Source of the DNA: Bacteroidales bacterium | Lineage (GTDB): Bacteria > Bacteroidota > Bacteroidia > Bacteroidales > UBA1715 | Length of the DNA stretch: 19,111 nucleotides | Assembly: GCA_031262005.1 (NCBI GenBank) | Contig: JAISIO010000018.1 | Coordinates: forward strand, 1-19,111 | Reading direction: 5' to 3' | In this document: one piece after another, positions 1 through 5,839 of the stretch | Layout of the letters: every line of letters starts with the position of its first letter | How positions within the stretch are numbered: position 1 is the first letter of the stretch | Program-made: the position numbers and the translations under genes | Notes under the pieces: model-generated | Seen by the model: only the letters and a program-made list of their open reading frames with translations | Databases searched by the model: none | What the model was told of the DNA's origin: nothing

Positions 1-300
1 AAGAAGCTGCATGAGTTGTGGCTCGATTTTTTGAATATAGAAGATGCTACGGTACAGGTTCCCAAAGAATTGTTCGATGAAGCGACCACTCGAGAAGCTC
101 TCGGCTATTTGGAAGAAGGTGCATATACCGAAGCACAAATGAATGCTTACGACCATTATTGGGATAGTGTGAGCGTGGAAAAAACTCTTTATGTTGATGG
201 GTATGCAGATGGTAAAGCCGAAGGATTAGCACAAGGAGAACAAGAAAGACAAAAATTATTGCAAGAAATAGAAGACTTAAAAAAACAGTTGAAACAGTAA
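1..300 (+). CDS. Rpn family recombination-promoting nuclease/putative transposase, C-terminal fragment (5' end outside window)
   Basis: The reading frame is open from base 1 and ends with TAA at 298-300, so only the last 99 residues are visible and the start lies outside the window. The fragment resembles the C-terminal tail of the Bacteroidota Rpn/PDDEXK_2 proteins (TIGR01784 type). It has a helical segment with EALGYLEEGAYTEAQMNAY, then a run with DGYADGKAEG, then a charged, Lys/Glu/Gln-rich probable coiled coil up to the stop. In this family the PD-(D/E)XK nuclease core is N-terminal, so the catalytic residues cannot be checked here. Rpn proteins are DNA endonucleases linked to RecA-independent recombination and are often multicopy and mobile-like. 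No terminal repeats are visible on this side. The family call rests on the tail only. Confidence 0.72.
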   Translation, partial: KKLHELWLDFLNIEDATVQVPKELFDEATTREALGYLEEGAYTEAQMNAYDHYWDSVSVEKTLYVDGYADGKAEGLAQGEQERQKLLQEIEDLKKQLKQ

Positions 301-384
301 AAACCAAGAGACAACAAGCTCTACATGATACATATTTTACAATAAATATTTTAGTTTATCTTTCTTGATAGAAAAATTCGGCAA

Positions 385-415
385 TTGGCAGTATCAAAAA
401 ATAACAGTACCTTTA
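385..415 (+). promoter_or_regulatory. candidate promoter for the RluD-type pseudouridine synthase gene
   Basis: TTG at 385-387, a 20-nt spacer, and TACCTTTA at 408-415. The second box matches the Bacteroidota -7 consensus TAnnTTTG in all but the last base. It lies 58 nt before the ATG at 474. A second, weaker box, TATCTTTC at 357-364, lies further upstream. The 301-473 gap holds nothing else I can support. Confidence 0.4.
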
Positions 416-473
416 CGAAAGGAGAATTACAATCGCCCATTACAAAGATACATTATAACAATACCGTTTCACC

Positions 474-1493
474 ATGAACGAAATTTCCGAAAACGAACGA
501 GGTTTATTTGAACATTATAAATTTGAAGTAGACAAAGGGCAAACCTTGCTGCGTGTCGATAAATTTTTGGGCGATAAAATAGAAGGTTATTCGCGCAATA
601 AAATTCAAACAGCAGCCGATAACGGGCAACTCTTTGCCAACGGCACAGCCATAAAATCAAATTACAAGGTAAAACCCGGCGACATTATTACCATTGAACT
701 CGATTCCCCGAAACAGGAATTGAAAATAATTGCACAGGATATACCTTTGAATATAGTGTATGAGGACGAGCACTTGATGGTAGTGAACAAACCCGCAGGA
801 ATGGTAGTACACCCCGGAGTGGGCAATTACAGCGGCACGCTGGTGAATGCCATAGCGTGGTATTGGCGCGATAGTATGCAATTTGACGACGACGACCCGC
901 GCCTTGGTTTGGTGCATCGCATTGATAAAGACACTTCGGGATTGTTAGTAATTGCCAAAAGTGAACGTGCACGTGTTGCCTTAGCCGACCAATTTTTCCA
1001 TAAAACAAGTGAACGCACCTACATAGCTGTGGTGTGGGGCAGACTAAAGGAGGCAGAAGGCGAAATTTCGGGTTATATGGGGCGCAGTCCGAAAGACCGC
1101 ACAATACGAGCAATGGTTTCCGAAGACGATGGCGGCAAATGGTCGCTTACACATTATAAAGTGTTGGAAGAACTGAGCTATGTATCGGTTGTGGAATGCA
1201 AATTGGAAACCGGCAGAACACATCAAATTAGAGTGCATTTCAAATCAATAGGGCATCCGCTATTCAACGACGAAACATACGGAGGAAATCAAATTTTACG
1301 GGGTACTACATTCAACCGCTATAAACAATTTGTGGCTACTTGTTTTGACACTTGTCCTCGTCAAGCCTTGCACGCAAAAACGCTGGGTTTCAAGCACCCC
1401 GTTAGCGGCGAATTTATGCAATTCGACTCGAAAATTCCTACCGATATGCAAGAACTTATGCAACGCTGGCGGGAATATACGGCGCAGAGGTAA
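474..1493 (+). CDS. RluA/RluD-family 23S rRNA pseudouridine synthase
   Basis: This 339-residue protein has the RluD layout. An S4 RNA-binding domain covers roughly residues 25-85 (RVDKFLGDKIEGYSRNKIQ onwards) and a pseudouridine synthase catalytic domain roughly 92-325. The catalytic motif HRIDKDTSG is at 148-156, with Asp151 as the expected catalytic aspartate. The second family signature, GRTHQIRVH, is at 247-255. Length is close to E. coli RluD (326 aa), with some extra sequence after the second motif (about residues 270-300), which I recall as common in Bacteroidota homologues. RluD converts uridines of 23S rRNA helix 69 to pseudouridine; the exact target here is inferred, because RluA, RluC and RluD paralogues look alike. 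The gene stands alone, with 119 nt before the next one. ATG at 474 is the only start that leaves a full S4 domain. Confidence 0.93.
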   Translation: MNEISENERGLFEHYKFEVDKGQTLLRVDKFLGDKIEGYSRNKIQTAADNGQLFANGTAIKSNYKVKPGDIITIELDSPKQELKIIAQDIPLNIVYEDEHLMVVNKPAGMVVHPGVGNYSGTLVNAIAWYWRDSMQFDDDDPRLGLVHRIDKDTSGLLVIAKSERARVALADQFFHKTSERTYIAVVWGRLKEAEGEISGYMGRSPKDRTIRAMVSEDDGGKWSLTHYKVLEELSYVSVVECKLETGRTHQIRVHFKSIGHPLFNDETYGGNQILRGTTFNRYKQFVATCFDTCPRQALHAKTLGFKHPVSGEFMQFDSKIPTDMQELMQRWREYTAQR

Positions 1494-1514
1494 CAAAAAA
1501 GGATAACACTGTTT

Positions 1515-1612
1515 TAATTTTTAATTTTCAATTAAACATATTGTATAATTATTCCCTACTTTTGACCCAATATTTCAAATCCTTACTAATTAGTAATTTT
1601 TAATTTACAATT
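1515..1612 (+). repeat. pair of 19-bp AT-rich direct repeats
   Basis: TAATTTTTAATTTTCAATT at 1515-1533 and TAATTTTTAATTTACAATT at 1594-1612 match at 18 of 19 positions. They fill most of the gap before the methyltransferase gene, and the second copy ends directly against its GTG start. AT-rich sequence makes chance similarity more likely than the length suggests. Confidence 0.5.
1557..1564 (+). promoter_or_regulatory. candidate -7 box for the COG1092-like methyltransferase gene
   Basis: TACTTTTG matches TAnnTTTG perfectly and lies 48 nt before the GTG start. No TTG at a suitable -33 distance is visible (the nearest is only 13 nt upstream), so this is a half-promoter call. Confidence 0.4.
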
Positions 1613-2479
1613 GTGCTGTATTTAACCCCCTCCCACTGGACAGAATATGAGTTGATAGACTCCGGTAATTTTGAAAAATTAGAACGTTTCGGCACTGTGG
1701 TAACCATTCGTCCCGAACCACAAGCCGTGTGGGACAAAAGCATGAGCGACGCCGAATGGCAACGAATGGCAACGATTACATTTTTGGCAAAATCGAGCAA
1801 CAGCGGCGAGTGGATTAAACACAAACCAATAGCCGACACATGGCAAATTCACTACAAACGCTTGCAATTGACCTGTAATTTAAAATTTACATCGTTCAAA
1901 CACGTGGGAATTTTCCCCGAGCAAGCCGTTAATTGGGATTATATTCACGAAAAATGCTCTCAGCGCAAAGGACTGAAAGTATTGAACTTATTCGGCTACA
2001 CGGGCATAGCATCGGTGGCGGCGCGCAAAGCCGGTGCCGACGTTACCCACTTAGATGCCATAAAACAAGTGGTGAACTGGACACGCCACAATATGGAAAC
2101 ATCGGGTGCCGACAATATTCGCTGGATTATAGAAGATGCCCGAAAATTTGTGGCTCGCGAAATAAAACGCGGCAACACCTACAACGGCATTATAATGGAC
2201 CCGCCGGCATTCGGACGCGGCACTAACGGCGAAGATTGGAAGTTGGAACGCGATTTGAACGCTCTGTTGAAAGACGTGGCTCAAATTTTAGACCCTCAAA
2301 CGCATTTTTTTATTCTCAACACCTATTCTTTGGGATTTTCGGCATTTATTATTGAAAATCTTTTGAACGGCATTTTTGGTAATTTTAAAGCAAAAAAAGA
2401 AATCGGGGAACTGTATTTGAACGACAAATTCAATAAAAAACTGCCGCTCGGTGTTATTGGGCGATTTGCCAATTTTTAA
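1613..2479 (+). CDS. class I SAM-dependent rRNA methyltransferase (COG1092/RlmI-like), GTG start
   Basis: This 288-residue protein has a small N-terminal beta-rich region (1-100) and a class I methyltransferase domain (about 105-285). Motif I, with LNLFGYTG at 124-131, is the SAM-binding loop. Asp148 is the likely ribose-binding acid, EDARKF at 174-179 is near the adenine, and DPPAF at 196-200 is the motif IV signature of the COG1092 (RlmI/RlmL) group. It lacks the N-terminal PUA domain of E. coli RlmI (396 aa), so it is a shorter relative and I do not assign a target nucleotide. The start is constrained: an in-frame TAA lies at 1601-1603, leaving only ATT 1610, GTG 1613 or CTG 1616. GTG is the best of these. 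Confidence 0.86.
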   Translation: MLYLTPSHWTEYELIDSGNFEKLERFGTVVTIRPEPQAVWDKSMSDAEWQRMATITFLAKSSNSGEWIKHKPIADTWQIHYKRLQLTCNLKFTSFKHVGIFPEQAVNWDYIHEKCSQRKGLKVLNLFGYTGIASVAARKAGADVTHLDAIKQVVNWTRHNMETSGADNIRWIIEDARKFVAREIKRGNTYNGIIMDPPAFGRGTNGEDWKLERDLNALLKDVAQILDPQTHFFILNTYSLGFSAFIIENLLNGIFGNFKAKKEIGELYLNDKFNKKLPLGVIGRFANF

Positions 2480-2490
2480 ATATGTGTTAA

Positions 2491-2513
2491 GCAAGGGGTT
2501 TAAACCCCTTGTT
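2491..2513 (+). terminator. palindromic hairpin, probable terminator of the methyltransferase gene
   Basis: CAAGGGGTTTAAACCCCTTG at 2492-2511 is a perfect 20-bp palindrome, extended by a G-T and an A-T pair outside it. It begins 12 nt after the methyltransferase stop. The sequence that follows is only moderately T-rich, so it may be a weak or bidirectional terminator rather than a canonical one. Confidence 0.5.
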
Positions 2514-2557
2514 GTATATTTCATGCGATTACCCCCATAATATCCCAAATCTTTTTA

Positions 2558-2565
2558 TACTTTTG
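2558..2565 (+). promoter_or_regulatory. candidate -7 box for the small beta-barrel protein gene
   Basis: TACTTTTG matches TAnnTTTG perfectly and lies 24 nt before the ATG at 2590, the usual spacing in Bacteroidota. No -33 TTG is seen at a good distance. Confidence 0.5.
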
Positions 2566-2589
2566 CCTGAAAATTTAAAAATCGTATAC

Positions 2590-3105
2590 ATGAAAAAATT
2601 ATGTACTATTTGCGTAGCACTTGTAATAAGTTTGAGCGTAGCGCACGCACAGGAATTTGGCAAAGGCACAAAAACACTAAAACTCGGTGCAGGGCTTAAT
2701 CATTGGGGATTGCCCACTGGATTAGTGGAATTTGAAGTTGGAATTGTAGATAAACTGGGCGTTGACGGCTTAAATCTGGGCGTTGGTGGAGTTGCAGGAT
2801 TTAATATGCGTCATCATGGTGCGTGGAATGAATCTAATTTCGTCATTAGCACACAAGGTTTTGCGCACTATATGCCTGTTGATCGTCTCGACTGTTATGC
2901 TGGGTTCATAATAGGCGCACGTATTTATAATAATAAATATTCACAAAACGACGACTTATTTGACAGTAATAGCGGCGTTAAACCCATTTTTTCACCAACA
3001 ATCGGTGCTCGCTATCAATTTTCTTCGGGTTTTGGTGCATACGGCAACTTTTCCCTCGACGGTAATATGTATTTCACCTGCGTCGGCGTAGCATTTGAAT
3101 TCTAA
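2590..3105 (+). CDS. small secreted outer-membrane beta-barrel-like protein
   Basis: The reading frame is open further upstream, but ATG 2590 gives a clear signal peptide: MKK, a hydrophobic core, then AHA-Q near residue 20. It also sits 24 nt after a -7 box. The mature part, about 150 residues, is rich in glycine and alternating hydrophobic/polar stretches and ends in Phe-Glu-Phe, as outer-membrane beta-barrels often do. Short aromatic strands such as YQFSSGFGAYGNFSLD are typical of eight-stranded porin-like families. I do not recognise a named family, and the substrate or partner is unknown. It is probably monocistronic, bounded by a hairpin upstream and a strong terminator downstream. Confidence 0.7.
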   Translation: MKKLCTICVALVISLSVAHAQEFGKGTKTLKLGAGLNHWGLPTGLVEFEVGIVDKLGVDGLNLGVGGVAGFNMRHHGAWNESNFVISTQGFAHYMPVDRLDCYAGFIIGARIYNNKYSQNDDLFDSNSGVKPIFSPTIGARYQFSSGFGAYGNFSLDGNMYFTCVGVAFEF

Positions 3106-3114
3106 AAATAAGGC

Positions 3115-3171
3115 TTCGGATCCGCTCTGCAACCGGTTATTGAGCAAAGTCGAAACGACATTTTTAGAAGT
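3115..3171. repeat. imperfect inverted repeat followed by a solo copy of the 12-bp ATTTTTAGAAGT sequence
   Basis: TTCG at 3115-3118 and CGAA at 3151-3154 bound an imperfect inverted repeat: the arm TTCGGATCCGCTC faces TGAGCAAAGTCGAA. It is followed at 3160-3171 by ATTTTTAGAAGT. That same 12-mer forms both ends of the 180-bp fold-back element at 4386-4565, so this may be a remnant of a related element. Confidence 0.5.
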
Positions 3172-3189
3172 TTTCTAACAATAAAAACG

Positions 3190-3217
3190 GGCGGTTAATT
3201 TCTTAATCGCCTTTTTT
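3190..3217 (+). terminator. rho-independent terminator of the beta-barrel protein gene
   Basis: A 9-bp stem is formed by GGCGGTTAA (3190-3198) and TTAATCGCC (3203-3211) with one G-T pair and a 4-nt TTTC loop. It is followed by six T (3212-3217). An A-rich run precedes the stem, so it could also work on the minus strand, although no minus-strand gene faces it. Confidence 0.8.
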
Positions 3218-3254
3218 ATTGTTAATTGTTCATTATTCATTGTTCATTAATTAG

Positions 3255-3262
3255 TATCTTTG
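3255..3262 (+). promoter_or_regulatory. candidate -7 box for the glutaminyl-peptide cyclotransferase gene
   Basis: TATCTTTG matches TAnnTTTG perfectly, 35 nt before ATG 3298. TTG triplets at 3226 and 3240 are not at the usual -33 spacing, so only the -7 part is clear. Confidence 0.5.
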
Positions 3263-3297
3263 TTCTCACGAGTGTAACATACCTAAAATTACGAACT

Positions 3298-4338
3298 ATG
3301 AAATTGGTTACCAAACTCTTTACTTGCATTGCTGTAAGCTCCTTATTGATTATAGGCTGTAATAATCCTCCAAAAAAATATTTTACTACTTCCTTAGTTT
3401 CATCAACAAAAATTGCGATAAACGATACTGTTTTGTTTAGCGTAACCGACCTTACATCAAAACAGATTGATTCCCTTGTGGTTACAATAGGTTCCTTTTC
3501 AAGAACATTGCCCCATAACGCAGAAAATATATATAATTTTGCTTTGCACAATACAGCAATGGGAGAACTCACTGTGTACATTTCATTGTTTGCAGACGAG
3601 CTCATCGAAAAATATTCACATAACATTACCGTAGTTTCCGATATTGAGCCCAAAATCGGCACATACCGTATAATACGCACGTTTCCTCGCGACGACAATT
3701 TTTACACGCAAGGTTTGGAGTTTGTTGATAATATTTTGTACGAAAGTGCCGGAGAATATGGAAAATCGCGCTTACGCAAAACTGATTTCAATACGGGCAA
3801 AACGCTCGCCGAATTGCCGCTCGAAGCTCAGTTTTTTGGCGAAGGACTTACCATTTTGAACAATCACATATATCAACTCACGTGGCAAGAAAAAACCGGT
3901 TTTATTTACGATCTCGATTCCTTCCAACCAATTAGTTCATTTGCCTACGGCACCGAAGGTTGGGGCTTGACCAACGACGGTAAAAATCTTATAATGAGCG
4001 ATGGAAGCGAATTTTTATACATTCTCAATCCCGAAAATCTGCACGTAATCACTCGCATGGCAGTGTACGACAACAGTGGCGCAGTACAGCGATTAAATGA
4101 ACTTGAATATGTAGACGGCGTTATTTTTGCCAACATTTACACCACCGATTTTATTGTAGCAATTGATGCCGCAACAGGGAAAGTGCTCACTCGCTATAAC
4201 TTTAAAAACCTACTCGCACCGCAATACCGCACCGCTACAACCGATGTGTTGAACGGAATTGCCTATAACAAAGAACGCGGCACATTTTTTATTACCGGTA
4301 AAAATTGGTCGAAACTGTTTGAAGTTGTGTTGGATTGA
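3298..4338 (+). CDS. lipoprotein glutaminyl-peptide cyclotransferase (glutamine cyclotransferase, PF05096 type)
   Basis: This 346-residue protein begins with a lipoprotein signal: hydrophobic residues 9-19 and the lipobox IIGC with Cys21, so the mature protein is probably lipid-anchored. Residues about 30-115 look like an added beta-sandwich (Ig-like) domain. Residues about 120-346 match the plant/bacterial-type glutamine cyclotransferase, a five-bladed beta-propeller that closes N-terminal Gln to pyroglutamate. Family landmarks are TQGLEF (137-142), FFGEGLT (179-185), GWGL (221-224), NELEYVDG (267-274) and LNGIAY (318-323). Glu182 is the likely catalytic-site glutamate by analogy. ATG 3298 is preferred over the open frame upstream because it starts the signal peptide and follows the -7 box. 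Physiological substrates are unknown. Confidence 0.9.
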   Translation: MKLVTKLFTCIAVSSLLIIGCNNPPKKYFTTSLVSSTKIAINDTVLFSVTDLTSKQIDSLVVTIGSFSRTLPHNAENIYNFALHNTAMGELTVYISLFADELIEKYSHNITVVSDIEPKIGTYRIIRTFPRDDNFYTQGLEFVDNILYESAGEYGKSRLRKTDFNTGKTLAELPLEAQFFGEGLTILNNHIYQLTWQEKTGFIYDLDSFQPISSFAYGTEGWGLTNDGKNLIMSDGSEFLYILNPENLHVITRMAVYDNSGAVQRLNELEYVDGVIFANIYTTDFIVAIDAATGKVLTRYNFKNLLAPQYRTATTDVLNGIAYNKERGTFFITGKNWSKLFEVVLD

Positions 4339-4339
4339 A

Positions 4340-4375
4340 GGAGTTATAGAAGTTAAGGAAGTTAGAGGAGTTATA
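4340..4375 (+). repeat. 4 x 9-bp imperfect tandem repeat
   Basis: Four consecutive nonamers: GGAGTTATA (4340), GAAGTTAAG (4349), GAAGTTAGA (4358) and GGAGTTATA (4367). The array starts 2 nt after the cyclotransferase stop codon. Units 1 and 4 are identical, and all four share G(A/G)AGTTA. Confidence 0.7.
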
Positions 4376-4385
4376 CGTAATGGAT

Positions 4386-4565
4386 ACTTCTAAAAATTAT
4401 ATTTCGGTGCGCTGCACCTTATGCGGCACTTACTTATTTCTCTACAACTATTTGCGGTGCGCTGCACCTAAAAAGCTGCATAGCAGCGTAATAGTTGTAG
4501 CAATGATTAAAACATGAAACCTAAGGTGCAGCGCACCGCAATAGTAAAAGTTGATTTTTAGAAGT
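4386..4565. repeat. 180-bp nested inverted-repeat (fold-back, MITE-like) element
   Basis: Three levels of inverted repeat are nested. Outer: ACTTCTAAAAAT (4386-4397) and its exact complement ATTTTTAGAAGT (4554-4565). Middle: 17 bp CGGTGCGCTGCACCTTA (4405-4421) and its exact complement at 4522-4538. Inner: CTACAACTATT (4442-4452) and AATAGTTGTAG (4490-4500). The inner stem encloses two small hairpins, GGTGC-GCT-GCACC (4456-4468) and GCTGC-ATA-GCAGC (4475-4487). The GGTGCGCTGCACC motif occurs three times in total, once inverted. The interior has no credible ORF. This is the main content of the 431-bp gene-free gap at 4339-4769. Confidence 0.75.
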
Positions 4566-4566
4566 G

Positions 4567-4691
4567 CTCGAATGTTGTTTCGAGAAACGCAACTACCAAC
4601 TACCCCCACCAACCCCATAAAGAGAGATTTCTGAGCCGAGAAATAGCCCTAAGTAACAGGTCTTCCACTGAGCAAAAGTCCCCTTTAGGGG
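4567..4691. repeat. cluster of three short hairpins after the fold-back element
   Basis: CTCGAA (4567-4572) pairs with TTCGAG (4579-4584). ATTTCT (4627-4632) pairs with AGAAAT (4639-4644). CCCC (4680-4683) pairs with GGGG (4688-4691), with a further GGGG just after. Each is short, so this only indicates palindrome-rich intergenic DNA; none has a convincing T-tract. Confidence 0.35.
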
Positions 4692-4731
4692 ATTTAGGGG
4701 AAAATAACGGATAATCAAACTAAAAAAATAC

Positions 4732-4739
4732 TACTTTTG
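4732..4739 (+). promoter_or_regulatory. candidate -7 box for rlmN
   Basis: TACTTTTG matches TAnnTTTG perfectly and lies 30 nt before ATG 4770. No clear -33 TTG is present. Confidence 0.5.
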
Positions 4740-4769
4740 TCGCCAACAATAAAGAATACATAAAAAAAT

Positions 4770-5795
4770 ATGGACATACTATCTCTCTCCTACGACGAAC
4801 TCCTAAAAATTTGCCTCGAAATGGGCGAGAAAAAATTTCGTGTCGAACAGCTATATCAGTGGTTGTGGCAAAAAGGAGTGCGTAATTTCGACGAAATGTT
4901 GAATCTCTCAAAAACCTTTCGCGAGCAACTGAAAGAGCGATTTTTCTTTCAAACTGTGCACATTGACAAGCAATTGACAAGCAAAGACGGTTCTATAAAA
5001 GTGAGCTTTCGCTTGAATGACGGCAATTTTGTAGAAGGGGTATTAATTCCTGCAAAAGACCGCCTAACCGCTTGCATATCATCGCAGGTCGGTTGCGGAT
5101 TGGGCTGTACATTTTGCGCAACAGGCGCACAAGGCTTTACCCGCAATTTGACCGTTGGCGAAATTACCGACCAATATTTTGCTCTCAACGAAATTGCTAA
5201 ACGCCAGAGCGGACACGGCATTTCCAACATTGTGTACATGGGAATGGGCGAACCATTGCAAAATTACGACCATGTGATGAAATCTATTGAGCACCTAACC
5301 GAAGCAAAAGGGCAAGCTATGGCACCTTCGCGCATTACGCTTTCCACCGCCGGTATTGTGAAATTTATTAAACAACTTGCCGATGATGGTTTTGCTTGTA
5401 ATTTAGCCGTTTCGCTCCATGCCGGCAACAATGGGTTGCGTACCAAACTGATGCCGGTGAACAAAGCGAATGATTTGCAAAAGTTAAGTGACGCTATAGC
5501 CTATTACTATGAAAAAACACACAACCGTATTTCCATAGAATATACGTTGCTCCACGGCGTGAACGACAGCATAGAACACGCACGCGAATTAGCCGATTTC
5601 ACCAAACGTTTTCCTGTAAAAATCAATATTATAGAATACAATGCGCACGAAAATTCTCCATTTGAGAAATCGGAAAAACAAACGTTTGAAGCTTTCATTG
5701 CGTTTTTGGAACGGTTGAATTTGATTGTAAACATTCGTTATTCCAAAGGAAAGGACATACAAGGAGCTTGCGGGCAGTTGGCTAAAAAGAAATAG
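4770..5795 (+). CDS. rlmN: dual-specificity 23S rRNA/tRNA adenine-C2 methyltransferase RlmN (radical SAM)
   Basis: RlmN methylates C2 of A2503 in 23S rRNA and of A37 in a subset of tRNAs, by a radical SAM mechanism with a methyl-cysteine intermediate. The 341-residue protein shows the full set. The N-terminal accessory domain covers about 1-70. The 4Fe-4S motif is CGLGCTFC, with Cys109, Cys113 and Cys116. The two catalytic cysteines fit Cys102 (7 residues before the cluster, as in E. coli) and Cys334 in the C-terminal GACGQL motif. MGMGEPLQNYD and SLHAGNNGLR are further family signatures. It is somewhat shorter than E. coli RlmN (384 aa). The next gene's promoter appears to lie in its last codons. 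Confidence 0.96.
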   Translation: MDILSLSYDELLKICLEMGEKKFRVEQLYQWLWQKGVRNFDEMLNLSKTFREQLKERFFFQTVHIDKQLTSKDGSIKVSFRLNDGNFVEGVLIPAKDRLTACISSQVGCGLGCTFCATGAQGFTRNLTVGEITDQYFALNEIAKRQSGHGISNIVYMGMGEPLQNYDHVMKSIEHLTEAKGQAMAPSRITLSTAGIVKFIKQLADDGFACNLAVSLHAGNNGLRTKLMPVNKANDLQKLSDAIAYYYEKTHNRISIEYTLLHGVNDSIEHARELADFTKRFPVKINIIEYNAHENSPFEKSEKQTFEAFIAFLERLNLIVNIRYSKGKDIQGACGQLAKKK

Positions 5796-5807
5796 ACAAT
5801 ATATTTG
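5778..5807 (+). promoter_or_regulatory. promoter for the AsmA-like gene, overlapping the end of rlmN
   Basis: TTG at 5778-5780, a 19-nt spacer, and a perfect -7 box TATATTTG at 5800-5807. ATG 5840 follows 32 nt later. The -33 part lies inside the last codons of rlmN. Of the plus-strand candidates here it fits the Bacteroidota promoter model best. Confidence 0.6.
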
Positions 5808-5839
5808 TATTTTTACGTTTTCATTAAAATCACCGTTGT

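Noticed and set aside
1..300. A complete small gene starting at TTG 16
   Set aside because: The frame is open to base 1 and the sequence matches only the tail of Rpn-family proteins, so it is a fragment cut by the window edge.
443..450. Minus-strand TATCTTTG box before the pseudouridine synthase gene
   Set aside because: It points away from rluD towards a plus-strand gene end; no minus-strand gene or -33 element fits it.
688..1113. 141-codon minus-strand reading frame
   Set aside because: It lies wholly inside the pseudouridine synthase gene and shows Cys/Leu-rich shadow composition without motifs.
3237..3698. 153-codon minus-strand reading frame at the start of the cyclotransferase gene
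   Set aside because: It overlaps the signal peptide and N-terminal domain of a clear lipoprotein gene and has no recognisable domain.
4442..4500. Integron attC site or tRNA gene, because of the cloverleaf-like fold
   Set aside because: No GTTRRRY-type core sites, integrase or cassette genes are seen, and the arms and loops do not match tRNA consensus sequences.
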